64,000 nt of DNA from Petrolisthes cinctipes (GCA_033782935.1 JAWQEG010000167.1:1361001-1425000), one strand, 5' to 3'. Counted from the first letter of the stretch, positions 1 through 15,200 are shown. The notes: generated by a model from the letters alone, not told the origin. Numbers and translations: made by a program.

Positions 1-1102
1 AGATATAAACGGGTACTGAAGATGCATGCACATATTGACTATCGGGAGCTAAAATATCGATTTTCAGCATGTTTTGGGCATGTATTTTGAAAATACTTAA
101 ACACGGAGTAGGCATATACAGATTGCATCTGGGACCCAAAAATATCGAATTTTCGGGTGTTTTGAGCCTAAATTTGAGATATAAACTGGTACAGAACATC
201 CATGCACATAACGACTTGGGACACCTAAAATATCGATTATTAGCATGTTTTGAGCCTATATTTTGAAAACATTCTGGCACTGAGTAGGCATGTACAGATC
301 GCTTCTGGGACCCAAAAATACCGAATTTTTGGGTGTTTTGAGCCTGAATTTGAGATACAAACGGGTACAGAAGATGCATGCACATATCGACTTTGGGCAC
401 CCAAACTATCGATTTTTAAGCATGTTTTGGGCCTGTATTTTGAAAGTACTCTAACACGGAGTAGGCATGTACAGATCGCTTCCGGGACACAAAAATATTG
501 AATTTTCGGGTGTTTTGAGCCTGAATTTGAAATATAAACTGGTACAGTACAGAAGATGCATGCACATATCGACATTGGGCATCTAAAATATCGATTTTTA
601 GCATGTTTTGGGTCTGTATCTTGAAAACATTCTAGCAAGAAGTAGGGATGTACAGATCGCTTCTGGAACACAAAAATACCGAATTTAAGGGTGTTTTGAG
701 CCTGAATTTGAGATATAAACGGGTACAGAAGATGCATGCACATATCGACTTTTTGCACCTAAAATATCGATTTTGGGCATGTTTTGGGTCTGTATCTTTA
801 AAACATTCTAGCATGGAGTAGGCATATACAGGTCGCTTCTGGGACCCAAAAATATCGAATTTTCGGGTGTTTTGAGTCTGAATTTGAGATATAAACGAGT
901 ACAAAAAATGCATGCACATATCGACTTGGGACACCTAAAATATAGATTTTCAGCATGTTTTATGGCCTGTATTTATAAAGTACTCTAACACTGAGTAGGC
1001 ATGTATACCAGATCTCTTCTGAGACCCAAATATACCGAATTTTCGGGTGTTTTGAGCCTGAATTTAAGATATAAACGGCTACAGAAGATGCATGCACATA
1101 TT
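1..1102 (+). repeat. Divergent satellite monomers left of the SINE
   Basis: Roughly six monomers in head-to-tail order, entering from outside the window. They differ from one another at many positions, and I did not find a long near-identical partner block elsewhere in the window. The last monomer breaks at about 1,102, inside the segment reading CATGCACATATTGACTATGGG, where the retroposon begins. Confidence 0.9.
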
Positions 1103-1519
1103 AGGGGGAGGCGTGGCTGAGTGGTTAGAGTGACGGACTGCAAATGGCAAGGGCCCTAGTTCGAGTCCACGAGAAAATGTCTGGGATTTTTTCGGGTTGA
1201 TCTGATGGGTCCAGCTGTTCGTCAACTATACCCTGGCTACGCCGACACGTCAAGAAAATACCCCCTACATCGTCGTCAACTCACAACATAGAAGATGTCC
1301 GACCATATTCCAAGATGCTGTGAGTGACGGTGTAGCTGCTCTCTCATGATAGTGACGTGTATAAATAAAGTGTCGTCATCTAGTGGGACAGAAGAGAAGC
1401 TACGGTACCAACATCACCACGAAGCTCCACTGTCTCATCTGGTGCGACACCCAATAATCTCGGGGCCTCGCAAGAGTCACGGGCTACTGACAGCCTACAG
1501 TCCCGAGGTTGAGGTATAG

Positions 1520-1549
<30 letters not shown>
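1103..1549 (+). mobile_element. tRNA-derived SINE with 30-A tail inserted in the satellite
   Basis: This is the only long non-satellite sequence in the array. It starts AGGGGGAGGCG and ends in 30 consecutive A residues at 1,520-1,549. The head carries an RNA polymerase III A box, TGGCTGAGTGG at 1,114-1,124, and a B box, AGTTCGAGTCC at 1,158-1,168, spaced as in a tRNA. GGACTGCAAAT between them resembles the anticodon arm of tRNA-Cys or tRNA-Ser, but the arms do not fold as a complete tRNA. About 350 bp of unrelated body follow, then the A tail. The satellite resumes in phase after the tail (TTTACTATGGG against the usual TTGACTATGGG), so the insertion removed essentially nothing. At most ATT is shared by both flanks, so no long target duplication is visible. 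The unbroken A tail suggests a fairly recent insertion. A run of six T at 1,187-1,192 just after the tRNA part is odd, because it would terminate polymerase III. I cannot name the family. Confidence 0.85.
1114..1168 (+). promoter_or_regulatory. Internal RNA polymerase III promoter (A and B boxes)
   Basis: The A box TGGCTGAGTGG matches the tRNA consensus TRGCNNAGYGG at every position. The B box AGTTCGAGTCC matches GGTTCGANTCC except at the first base. There are 33 bases between them, within the normal tRNA range. Activity is inferred from the motifs only, and the T run at 1,187-1,192 could end any transcript early. Confidence 0.7.
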
Positions 1550-1552
<3 letters not shown>

Positions 1553-4500
1553 ACTATGGGCAGCCAAAATATCGATTTTCAGCATGTTTTGGGCATGTAT
1601 TTTGAAAAAACTTAAACACGGAGTAGGCATATACAGATTGCATCTAGAACCCAAAAATATCGAATTTTCGGGTGTTTTGAGCCTAAATTTGAGATATAAA
1701 CTGGTACAGAATATCCATGCACATATCGACTTGGGACACCTAAAATATCGATTTTTAGCATGTTTTGAGCCTATATTTTGCAAACCTTCTAGCACTGAGT
1801 AGGCATGTACAGATCTCTTCTTGGACCCAAAAATATCGAATTTTCGGGTGTTTCGAGCCTGAATTTGAGATATAAACGGGTACAAAAGATGTATGCACAT
1901 ATCGACTTTGGACACCTAAAATATCGATTTTTAGCATGTTTTGGGCCAATATTTTGAAATTATTCTAGCACTGCGTGTACAGAAGATGCATGCACATATA
2001 GACTTTGGGCACCCTAAATATCGATTTTTAGCATGTTTTGGACCTGTATTTTGAAAATACTGTAACACGGAGTAGTCATGTACATATCGCTTCTCGTTCC
2101 TAAAAATATCGAATTTAAGGGTGTATTGAGCCTAAATTTGAAATATAAACGGGTACAGAGGATGCATGCACATATCGACTTTGAGCACCCAAAATATCGA
2201 TTTTTAGCATGTTTTGGGCCAATATTTTGAAATTATTCTAGCACTGAGTAGGCATGTACAGATCGCTTCTGGGACCCAAAAATATTGAATTTTTAGGTGT
2301 TTTGAGCCTGAATTTGAGATATAAACGGGTACAAAAGATGCAGGCACATATCGACTTTTTGCACCTAAAATATCGATTTTTAGCATATTTTAAGCCTATA
2401 TTTTGAAACAAATTCTAGCACTGAGTAGGCATATACAGATCGCTTCTGGGACCCAAAAATACCGAATTTTCGTATGTTTTGAGCCTGAATTTGAGATATA
2501 AACGGGTACAGAAGATGCATGCACATATCGGCTTTGGGCACCCAAAATATCGATTTTTAGCATGTTTTGAGTCTATATTTTGAAAACATTTTAGCACTGC
2601 GTAGGCATATACAGATCGCTTCTGGGACCCAAAAATATCGAATTTTCGGGTGTTTTGAGCCTGAATTTAAGATATAAACGGGTACTGAAGATGCATGCAC
2701 ATATCGACTTTTTGCACCTAAAATATCGATTTTGGGCATGTTTTGGGTCTGTATCTTGAAAACATTCTAGCATGGAGTAGGCACATACAGGTTACTTCTG
2801 GGACCAAAAAATACCGAATTTTCGGGTGTTTTGAGCCTGAATTTGAGATATAAACGATTACAGAAGATGCATGCACATATCGACTTGGGACACCTATAAT
2901 ATAAATTTTTTGCATGTTTTAAACCTATATTTTAAAAACATTCTAGCACTGAGTAAACATGTACAGATCGCTTCTGGAACTTAAAGTTATTGAATATTCG
3001 GGTGTTTGAGCCTGAATTTGAGATGTAAACCGGTACTGAAGATACATGCACATATCGACTTTTTGCACCTAAAATATCGATTTTAAGCTTGTTTTGGGTC
3101 TGTATCTTGAAAACATTCTAGCAAGAAGTAGGCATGTACAGATCGCTTCTGGGACCCAAAAATACCGAATTTTAGGGTGTTTTGAGCCTGAATTTGAGAT
3201 ATAAACGGGTGCAGAAGATGCATGCACATATCGAGTTTGGGCACCTAAAATATCGATTTTCAGCATGTTTTATGGCCTGTATTTTTAAAGTACTCTAACA
3301 CTGAGTAGGCATGTATACCAGATCGCTTCTGGGACCCAAAAATACGGAATTTTCGGGTGTTTAGAGCCTGAATTTAAGATATAAACGGGTACAGAAGATG
3401 CATGCACATATTGACTATGGGCAGCTAAAATATCGATTTTCAGCATGTTTTGGGCATGTATTTTGAAAATACTTAAACACGGAGTAGGCATATACAGATT
3501 GCATCTAAAACCCAAAAATATCGAATTTTCGGGTGTTTTGAGCAAGAATTTGAGATAAAAACGGGTACTGAATAAGCATGCACATATCGACTTTTTGCAC
3601 ATAAAATATCGATTTTGGGCATGTTTTGAGTCTGTATCTTGAAAACATTCTAGCATGGAGTAGGCACATACAGGTCACTTCTGGGACCAAAAAATATCGA
3701 ATTTTCCCGTGTTTTGAGCATGAATTTGATATATAAACGAGTACAGAAGATGCATGCACATATCGACTTGGGACACCTAAAATATAAATTTTTAGCATGT
3801 TTTTAACCTATATTTTAAAAACATTCTAGCACTGAGTAGACATGAACAGATCGCTTCTGGAACCTAAAACTATTGAATATTGGGGTGTTTTGAGCCTCAA
3901 TTTGAGATATAAACCGGTACTGAAGATACATGCACATATCGACTTTTTGCCCTTAAATTATCGATTTTGAGCATGTTTTGGGTCTGTATCTTGAAAACAT
4001 TCAAGCAAGGAGTAGGCATGTACAGATTGCTTCTAAAACCCAAAAATATCGAATTTTCGGGTGTTTTGAGCCTGAATTTGAAATATAAAAAACGCGTACC
4101 GAAGATGCATGCACATATAGACTTTGGGCACCCAAAATATCGATTTTGAGCATGTTTTGGACCTGTATTTTGAAAATACTCTAACACGGAGTAGGCATGT
4201 ACATATCGCTTCTCGTTCCTAAAAATATCGAATTTTCGGGTGTTTTGAGCCTGAATTTGAAATATAAACGGGTACAGTGGATGCATGCACATATCGAATT
4301 TGAGCACCCAAAATATCGATTTTTAGCATGTTTTGGGCCAATATTTTGAAATTATACTAGCACTGAGTAGGCATGTACAGATCGCTTCTGGTACCCAAAA
4401 ATATTGAATTTTTAGGTGTTTTGAGCCTGAATTTGAGATATAAACGGGTACTGAAGATGCAGGCACATATCGAATTTTCGCACCTAAAATATCGATTTTT

Positions 4501-6226
4501 AGATTGTATTGGGCTTTTATTTTGAAAATATTCTAGCACTGAGTAGGCATGCACAGATCGCTTCTGGGACCCAAAAATACCAAATTTTTGAGAGTTTTGA
4601 GCATGAATTTGAGATATAAACGGGTACGGTACAGAAGATGCATGCACATATCGACATTGGGCATCTAAAATATCGATTTTTAGCATGTTTTAGGTCTGTA
4701 TCTTGAAAACATTCTAGCATTGCGTAGGCATGTACAGATCGCTTCTGTGACCCAAAAATATCGAATTTTCGGGTGTTTAGAGCCTGAATTTAAGATATAA
4801 ACGGGTACAGAAGATGCATGCACATATTGACTATGGGCAGCTAAAATATCGATTTTCAGCATGTTTTGGGCATGTATTTTGAAAATACTTAAACACGAGG
4901 TAGGCATATACAGATTGCATCTAGGACCCAAAAACATCGACTTTTCGGGTGTTTTGAGCCTAAATTTGAGATATAAACTGGTACAGAATATCTATGCATA
5001 CATCGACTTGGGACACCTAAAATATCGATTTTTAGCATATTTTAAGCCTATATTTTGCAAACATTCTAGCACTGAGTAGGCATGTACAGATCTCTTCTTG
5101 AACCCAAAAATATCGAAATTTTGGGTGTTTTGAGCCTGAATTTGAGATATAAACGTGTACAGAAGATGCATGCACATATCGACATTGGGCACATAAAATA
5201 TCGATTTTTAGCATGTATTGGGCTTTTATTTTGAAAATATTCTAGCACTGAGTAGGCATGCACAGATCGCTTCTTAGACCCAAAAATACCGAATTTTTGG
5301 GAGATTTGAGCCTGAATTTGAGATATAAACGGGTACAGTACAGAAGATGCATGCACATATCGACATTGGGCATCTAAAATATCGATTTTTAGCATGTTTT
5401 AGGTCTGTATCTTGAAAACATTCTAGCACTGAGTAGGCATATACAGATTGCATCTAAAACCCAAAAATATCGAATTTTCGGGTGTTTTGAGCCTGAATTT
5501 GAGATATAAACGGGTACTGAATAAGAATGCACATATCGACTTTTTGCACATAAAATATCGATTTTGGGCATGTTTTGGGTCTGTATCTTGAAAACATTCT
5601 AGCGTGGAGTAGGTATATACAGGTCACTTCTGGGACCAAAAAATATAGAATTTTCGCGTGTTTTGAGCCTGAATTTGAGATATAAACGAGTACAGAAGAT
5701 GCATGCACATATCGACTTGGGACACCTAAAATATAAATTATTAGCATGTTTTAAACCTATATTTTAAAAACATTCTATCTCTGAGTAGACATGTACAGAT
5801 CGCTTCTGGAACCTAAAATTATTGAATATTGGGGTGTTTTGAGCCTGAATTTGAGATATAAACCGGTACTGAAGATACATGCACATATCGACTTTTTGAC
5901 CCTAAATTATCGATTTTGAGCATGTTTTGGGTCTGTATCTTGAAAACATTCAAGCAAGGAGTAGGCATGTACAGATTGCTTCTGGGACCCAAAAATATCG
6001 AATTTTCGGGTGTTTTGAGCCTGAATTTGAAATATAAAAATCGCGTACAGAAGATGCATGCACATATAGACTTTGAGCACCCAAAATTTCGATTTTGAGC
6101 ATGTTTTGGACCTGTATTTTGAAAATACTCTAACACGGAGTAGGCATGTACATATCGCTTCTCGTTCCTAAAAATATCGATTTTTCGGGTGTTTTGAGCC
6201 TAAATTTGAGATATAAACGGGTACTG
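1550..6226 (+). repeat. Divergent monomeric satellite, left part
   Basis: About 26 monomers continuing in the phase set before the SINE. They are diverse, with many monomer-specific variants such as GCACATACAGGTCACTTC near 3,665 and 5,620, and no long near-perfect duplication was found. Groups of monomers do recur loosely: the runs near 3,400-3,960, 5,400-5,880 and 8,870-9,400 share variant order. One shortened monomer of about 97 bp lies at 1,931-2,027. Confidence 0.85.
1931..2027 (+). repeat. Shortened satellite monomer (about 97 bp)
   Basis: The distance between the two TTAGCATGTTTTGG landmarks at 1,931 and 2,028 is 97 bp instead of 176. The sequence runs from GCACTGCG of one half directly into GTACAGAAGATGCATGC of the other. 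About 79 bp were lost between points where the two halves resemble each other, as expected for a deletion between half-repeats. Confidence 0.8.
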
Positions 6227-9200
6227 AAGATGCAGGCACATATCGACTTTTTGCACCTAAAATATCGATTTTTAGCATGTTTTAAGCCTATATTTTGAAA
6301 AAAATTCTAGCACTGACTAGGCATATACAGATCGCTTCTGGGACCCCAAAATATCGAATTTTGGGGTGTTTTGAGCCTGAATTTAAGATATAAACGGGTA
6401 CAGAAGATGCATGCACATATCGATTTTGGGCACCCAAAATATCGATTTTGAGCATGTTTAGGGCCTATATTTTGAAAGTATTCTAACACGGAATAGGCTT
6501 GTACAGATCGCTTCTGGGACACAAAAATATCGAATTTTCGGGAGTTTTGAGCATGAATTTGAGATATAATCGGGTACAGAAAATACATGTACATATCGAC
6601 TTTAGGCACCCAAAATATCGATTTTTAGCATGTTTGGAGACTATATTTTGAAAACATTTTAGCACTGCGTAGGCATATACAGATCGCTTCTGGGACCCAA
6701 ATATATCGAATTTTCGGGTGTTTTGAGACTGAATTTGAGATATAAACGAGTACAGAAGATGCATGCACATATCGACATGGGACACCTAAAATATAAATTT
6801 TTAGCATGTTTAAAACCGATATTTTAAAAACATTCTAGCACTGAGTAAACATGTACAGATCGCTTCTGGAACTTAAAATTATTGAATATTCGGGTGTTTG
6901 AGCCTGAATTTGAGATGTAAACCGGTACTGAAGATACATGCACATATCGACTTTTTGCACCTAAAATATCGATTTTAAGCTTGTTTTTGGTCTGTAACTT
7001 GAAAACATTCGAGCAAGAAGTAGGCATGTACAGATCGCTTCTGGGACCCAAAAATACCGAATTTTCGGGTGTTTTGAGCCTGAATATGAGATATAAACGG
7101 GTGCAGAAGATGCATGCACAAATCGACTTTGGGCACCTAAAATATCGATTTTCAGCATGTTTTATTGCCTGTATTTCTAAAGTACTCTAACACTGAGTAG
7201 GCATGTATACCAGATTGCTTCTGGGACCCAAAAATACCGAATTTTCGGGTGTTTAGAGCCTGAATTTAAGATATAAACGGGTACAGAAGATGCATGCACT
7301 TATTGACTATGGGCAGCTAAAATATCGATTTTCAGCATGCTTTGGGCATGTATTTTGAAAATACTTAAACACGGAGTAGGCATATACAGATTGCATATAG
7401 GACCCAAAAACATCGAATTTTCGGGTGTTTTGAGCCTAAATTTGAGATATAAACTGGTACAGAATATCTATGCACACATCGACTTGGGACACCTAAAATA
7501 TCGATTTTTAGCATATTTTGAGCCTATATTTTGCAAACATTCTAGCACTGAGTAGGCATGTACAGATCTCTTCTTGGACCCAAAAATATCGAATTTTCGG
7601 GTGTTTTGAGCCTGAATTTGAGATATAAACGGGAACAGAAGATGCATGCACTTATAGACTATGGGCAGCTAAAATATCGATTTTCATCATGTTTTGGGCA
7701 TGTATTTTGAAAATACTCTAACACGGAGTAGGCATGTACAGATCGCGTCTGGGACCCAAAAATATAGAAATTTTCGAGTGTTTTCATCTTGAATTTGAGA
7801 TATAAATGGGTACAGAACATGCATGCACTTATTGACTTGGGACACCTAAAATATCGATTTTTAGCATGTTTTGAGCCTATATTTTGAAAACATTCTAGGA
7901 CTGAGTAGGCATGTACAGATCGCTTCTGGAACCCAAAAATATTGAATTTTCGGGAGTTTTGAGCCTGAATTTGATATGTAAACAGGTAATGAAGATGCAT
8001 GCACATATCGACTCTTTGCACCTAAAATATCGATTTTGAGCATGTTTTGGGTCTGTATTGTGAAAATACTCTAACAAGAAGTAGGCATGTACAGATCGCT
8101 TCTTTGACACAAAAATATCGAATTTTCGGGTGTTTTGAGCCTGAATTTGAGATATAAACGGGTACAGAAAATATATGCACATATCGACTTTGGTCACCTA
8201 AAATATAGATTTTTAGCTTGTATTGGGCCTATATTTTAAAAATATTTTATTACTGAGTAGGCATGTACAGATCGCTTCTGGAACCAAAAATATCGAATTT
8301 TCGTGTGTTTTGAGCCTGCATTTGAAATATAAACGGCTACTGAAGATGCATGCACATATCGACTTTTTGCACCAAAAATATCGATTTTGAGCATATTTTG
8401 GGTCTGTATCTTGAAAACATTCTAGCAAAGAGTAGGCATGTACAAGTCGCTTCTGGGACCCAAAAATATCGAATGTTCGGGTGTCTTGAGTCTGAATTTG
8501 AGATATAAACAGGTACAGAAGATGCATGCACATATCGACATTGGGCACCTAAAATATCGATTTTTAGCATGTATTGGGCTTTTATTTTGAAAATATTCTA
8601 GCACTGAGTAGGCATGCACAGATCGCTTCTGGGACACAAAAATACCGAATTTTTGGGAGTTTTGAGATTGAATTTGAGATATAAACGGGTACAGAACAGA
8701 AGATGCATGCACATATCAACATTGGGCATCTAAAATATCGATTTTTAGTATGTTTTAGGTCTGTATCTTGAAAACAATCTAGCTTTGCGTAGGCATGTAC
8801 AGATCGCTTCTGGGTCCCAAAAATATCGAATTTTCGGGTGTTTAGAGCCTGAATTTAAGATATAAACGGGTACAGAAGATGCATGCACATATTGACTATG
8901 GGCAGCTAAAATATCGATTTTCAGCATGTTTTGGGCATGTATTTTGAAAATACTTAAACACGGAGTAGGCATATACAGATTGCATCTAAAACCCAAAAAT
9001 ATCGAATTTTCGGGTGTTTTGAGCTTGAATTTGAGATATAAACGGGTACTGAATAAGCATACACATATCGACTTTTTGCACCAAAAATATCGATTTTGGG
9101 CATGTTTTGGGTCTGTATCTTGAAAACATTCTAGCGTGGAGTAGGTATATACAGGTCACTTCTGGGACCAAAAAATATCGAATTTTTGCGTGTTTTGAGC

Positions 9201-12200
9201 CTGAATTTGAAAAATAAAAATCGCGTACAGAAGATGCATGCACATATAGACTTTGGACACCCAAAATTTCGATTTTGAGCATGTTTTGGACCTATATTTT
9301 AAAAACATTCTAGCACTGAGTAAACATGTACAGATCGCTTCTGGAACTTAAAATTATTGAATATTCGGGTGTTTGAGCCTGAATTTGAGATGTAAACCGG
9401 TTCTGAAGATACATGCACATATCGACTTTTTGCACCTAAAATATCGATTTTAAGCTTGTTTTGGGTCTGTATCTTGAAAACATTCTAGCAAGAAGTAGGC
9501 ATGTACAGATCGCTTCTTTGACACAAAAATATCGAATTTTCGGGTGTTTTGAGCCTGAATTTGAGATATAAACGGGTACAGAAGATGCATGCACATATCG
9601 ACATTGGGCACCTAAAATATCGATTTTTAGCATGTATTGGGCTTTTATTTTGAAAATATTCTAGCACTGAGTAGGCATACACAGATAGCTTCTGGGACCC
9701 AAAAATACCGAATTTTTGGGAGTTTTGAGATTGAATTTGAGATATAAACGGGTACAGTACAGAAGATGCATGCACATATCGACATTGGGCATCTAAAATA
9801 TCGATTTTTAGCATGTTTTAGGTCTGTATCTTGAAAACATTCTAGCTTTGCGTAGGCATGTAGAGAACGCTTCTGGGACCCAAAAATATCGAATTTTCGG
9901 GTGTTAAGAGCCTGAATTTAAGATATAAACGGGTACAGAAGATGCATGCACATATTGACTATGGGCAGCTAAAATATCGATTTTCAGCATGTTTTGGGCA
10001 TGTATTTTGAAAATACTTAAACATGGAGTAGGCATATACAGATCGCATCTAAAACCCAAAAATATCGAATTTTCGGGTGTTTTGAGCCTGAATTTGAGAT
10101 ATAAACGGGTACTGAATAAGCATGCACATATCTACTTTAGACACCTAAAATATCGATTTTTAGCATGTTTTAGGCCTATATTTTAAAAATACTCTAACAC
10201 AGAGTAGGCATGTACAGATCGCTTCTGGGACCCAAAAATATCTAATTTTCGGGTGTTTTGAGCCTGAATTTGGGATATAAACGGGTACAGAAGATACATA
10301 CACATATTGACTTTGGGCACCTCAAATATCGATTTTCAGCATGTTTTGGGCCTGTATTTTGAAAATACTCGAACACGGAATAGGCATGTACAGATTGCTT
10401 CTGGGGCCCAAAAACATCGAATTTTCGGGAATTTTGAGCCTGCATTTGAGATATAAACGAGTACTGAAGATGCATGCACATATCCAATTTTTGCACCTAA
10501 AATATCGATTTAGAGCATATTTTAGGTCTGTATCTTGAAAACATTCTAGCAAAGAGTAGGCATGTACAAGTCGCTTTTGGGACCAAAAAATATCGAATTT
10601 TCGGGTGTCTTGAGTCTGAATTTGAGATATAAACGGGTACAGAAGATGCATGCTCATATCCACTTTGGGCACCTAAAATATCGATTTTCAGCATGTTTTG
10701 GGCCTGAAATTCAAAAAGTACTCCAACACGGAGTAGGCATGTACAGATCTCTTCTGGGACCCAAAAATATCGAGTTTTCGGGTGTTTTGAGCCTGAATTT
10801 GAGATATAAACGGGTACAGAAGATGCATGCAGATATCGACTTTGGGCACCAAAAATATCGATTTTGAGCATGCTTTGGGCCTATATTTTGAAAGTATTCT
10901 AGCAATGAGTAGGCATGTACAGATCGCTACTGGGACCAAAAAATATCGAATTTTCGGGTGTTTTCAGCCTGAATATGGGATATAAACGGGTATAGAAGAT
11001 GCATACTCATATTGACTTTGGGAACCTAAAATATCGATTTTGAGCATGTTTTGGGCCTGTATTTTTAAAATACTCTAACACGGAGTAGGCAAGTAAAGAT
11101 CGCTTCTGGGACCCAAAATTATCGAATTTTCGTGTGTTTTGAGCCTGAATTTGAGATATAAACCAGTACAGAAAATGCATGCTCATATCGACATTTAGCA
11201 TCTAAAATATCGATTTTTAGCATGTTTTAGGCCTATATTTTAAAAATATTCTAGCACTGAGTAGGCATGTACAGATCGCTTCAGGGACCCAAAAATATCG
11301 ATTTTTCGGGGGTTTTCAGCCTGAATTTTGGATATAAACGGATACAAAAGATATATGCACATATCGACTTTGGACACCTAAAATATCGATTTTTAGCATG
11401 CTTTAAACCTATATTTTGAAAACATTCTAGCACTGAGTAGACATGTACAGATCGCTTCTGGGACTAAAAATATCGAATTTTCGGGTGTTTTGACCCTGAA
11501 ATTGGGATATAAATGGGTACAGAAGATGCATACACATATTGACTTTGGGCACCTCAAATATCTATTTTCAGCATGTTTTGGGCCTGTATTTTGAAAGTAG
11601 TCTAACACGGAGTAGGCTTCTACAGATCGCTTCTGGGACCCAAAAATATTGAATTTTAGCGTGATTTGAGCCTGAATTTGAGATATAAACGGGTACAGAA
11701 GATGCATGCACATATCGACTATGTGGAGCTAAAATATTGATTTTCAGCATGGTTTAGGCATGTATTTTGAAAACATTCTAGCACTAATTAGACATGTACA
11801 GATCGCTTCTGGGACACAAAAATATCGAATTTTCGGGTGTTTTAAGCCTGAATTTGGGATATAAACGGGTACAAAAGATGTATGCACATATCGACTTTTT
11901 GCACCTAAAATATCGATTTTGAGCATGTTTTGGGTCTGTATTTTGAAAACATTCTAGCATAGAGTAGGCATGTACAGATCGCTTCTGAAACCCGAGAATA
12001 TCGAATTTTCGGGTGTTTTGAGCCTGAATTTGAGATATAAACGTGTACTGAAGATGGATGCACATATCTACTTTGGGCACCTAAAATATCGATTTTCATC
12101 ATATTTTGGGCCTGTATTTTGAAAGTACTCTAACACGTAGTAGGCATGTACAGATCTCTAATGGGACCCAAAAATATCGAGTTTTCGGGTGTTTTGAGCC

Positions 12201-15200
12201 AGAATTTGAGATATAAACAGGTACAGAAGATGCATGCAGATATCGACATTTAGCACCTAAAATATCGATTTTTAGCATGTTTTGGGCCTATATTTTAAAA
12301 ATATTCTAAGACTGAGTAGGCATGTACAGATCGATTCTGGGGCCCAAAAATGTCGAATTTTTGGGTGTTTTTAGCCTGAATTTTGGATATAAACGGGTAT
12401 AGAAGATGCATACACATATTGACTTTGGGAACCTAAAATATCGATTGTGAGCATGTTTTTGGCCTGTATTTTGAAAATACTCTAACACGGAGTAGGCATG
12501 TAAAGATCGCTTCTGGGACACCAAAGTTATCGAATTTTCGGGTGTTTTGAGCCTGAATTTGAGATATAAACCGATACAGAAAATACATGCTCATATCGAC
12601 ATTTAGCACCTAAAATATCGATTTTTAGCATGTTTTGGGCCTATATTTTAAAAATATTCTAGGACTGAGTAGGCATGTACAGATTGATTCTGGGACCCAA
12701 AAATATCGAATTTTCGGGTGTTTTGAGCCTGAATTTGAGATATAAACGGGTACAGAAGATGCAATTACATATCGACTTTGGGCACCCAAAATATCGATTT
12801 TTAGTATGTTTTGGGCCAAAATTTTGAAAATATTCTATCACTGAGTAGACATGTACAGATTGCTTCTGGGACCCAGAAATATCGAATTTTCGGGTGTTTT
12901 GAGCCTGAATTTGGGATATAAACAAGTACAAAAAATGTATTCACATATCGAATTTGGACACCTAAAATATCGAATTTTAGCATATTTTAGGCCTATATTT
13001 TAAAAACATTCTAGCACTAAGTAGACATATACAGATTGCTTCTGGGACACAAAAATATCGAATTTTCGGGTGTTTTAAGCCTGAATTTGGGATATAAACG
13101 GGTACAAAAGATGTATGCACATATCTACTTTTTGCCCCTAAAATATCGATTTTGAGCATGTTTTGGGTCTGTATTTTGAAAACATTCTATCACTGAGTAG
13201 ACATGTACAGATTGCTTCTGGGACCCAGAAATATCGAATTTTCGGGTGTTTTGAGCCTGAATTTGGGATATAAACAAGTACAAAAAATGTATTCACATAT
13301 CGAATTTGGACACCTAAAATATCGAATTTTAGCATGTTTTAGGCCTATATTTTAAAAACATTCTAGCACTAAGTAGACATGTACAGATTGCTTCTGGGAC
13401 ACAAAAATATCGAATTTTCGGGTGTTTTAAGCCTGAATTTGGGATATAAACGGGTACAAAAGATGTATGCACATATCTACTTTTTGCCCCTAAAATATCG
13501 ATTTTGAGCATGTTTTGGGCCTATATTTTAAAAATATTCTAGGACTGAGTAGGCATGTACAGATCGATTCTGGGACAAAAAAATATCGAATTTTCGGGTG
13601 TTTTGAGAGCCTGAATTTGAGATATAAACGGGTACAGAAGATGCATTCACATATCGACTTTGGGCACCCAAAATATCGATTTTTAGTATGTTTTGGGCCA
13701 AAATTTTGAAAATATTCTATCACTCAGTAGGCATGTACAGATCGCTTCTGAGACCCAGAAATATCGAATTTTCGGGTGTTTTGAGCCTGAATTTGGGATA
13801 TAAACGGGTAGAAAAGATGTATGCACATATCTACTTTTTGCCCCTAAAATATCGATTTTGAGCATGTTTTAAGTCTGTATTTTGAAAACATTCTAGCAAA
13901 GAGTAGGCATGTACAGATCGCTTCTGGGACCCTAAAATATCGAATTTTCGAGTGTTTTGAGCATGAATTTGAGATATAAACGGGTACAGAAGATGCATGC
14001 ACATATCGACTTTGGGCACCCAAAATATCGATTTTGAGCATGTTTTTGGCATCTATTTTGAAAATACTCTACTACGAAGTAGGCATGTACAGATCGCTTC
14101 TGGGACACAAAAATATCGAATTTTTGGGTGTTTTGAGCCAGAATTTCAGATATATACGGGTACAGAAGATGCATGCACATATCGACTTTGGACACCTAAA
14201 TTATAGATTTTTAGCATGTTTTGAGTCTATATTTTGAAAACTTTCTAGCACTGAGTAGGCATGTACAGATCGCTTCTAGAACCCAAAAATATTGAATTTT
14301 GGGGGGTTTTGTGCCTAAATTTGAGATATAAACGGGTACTGAAAATGCATGCACATATCGACTTTTTGCACCTAAAATATCGATTTTGAGCATGTTTTGG
14401 GTCTGTATTTTGAAAACATTCTAGCAAAGAGTAGGCATGTACAGATCGCTTTTGGGACCCGAAAATATCGAATTTTCGGGTGTTTTGAGCCTTAATTTGA
14501 GATATAAACGGGTATAGAAGATTCATGCACATATCGACTTTGGGCACCCAAAATATCGATTTTGAGCATGTTTTGGACATCTATTTTGAAAATACTCTAA
14601 CATGAAGTAGGCATGTACAGATCGCGTCTGGGACACAAACAAATCGAATTTTTGGGTGTTTTCAGCCGGAATTTCAGATATATTCGGGTGCAGAAGATGC
14701 ATGCACATATCGACTGTGGACACCTAAATTATGGATTTTTAGCATGTTTTGAGCCTATATTTTGAAAACTATCTAGCACTGAGTAGGCATGTACAGATCG
14801 CTTATGGAACCCAAAAATATTGAATTTTTCGTTGTTTTGAGCCTGAATTTGAGATATAAACGGGTACTGAAGATGCATGCAGATATCGACTTTGGGCACC
14901 CAAAATATCGATTTTTAGCATGTTTTAGGCCTATAATTTGAAAGTATTCTAGCAATGAGTAGGCATGTACAGAACGCTTCTGGGACACAAAAATATCGAA
15001 TTTTCGGGTGTTTTCAGCCTGAACTTGGGATATAAACGGGTATAGAAGATGCATACACATATTGACTTTGGGAACCTAAAATATCGATTTTGAGCATGTT
15101 TTGGGCCTGTATTTTGAAAGTACTCTAACACGGAGTAGGCATGTACAGATCTCTTCTGGGACCCAAAAATATCGAGTTTTCGGGTGTTTTGAGCCTGAAT

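Noticed and set aside
1105..1180. A functional tRNA gene
   Set aside because: A and B boxes are present, but the acceptor and T arms do not pair properly, no CCA-compatible end is seen, and the sequence continues into a SINE body with an A tail.
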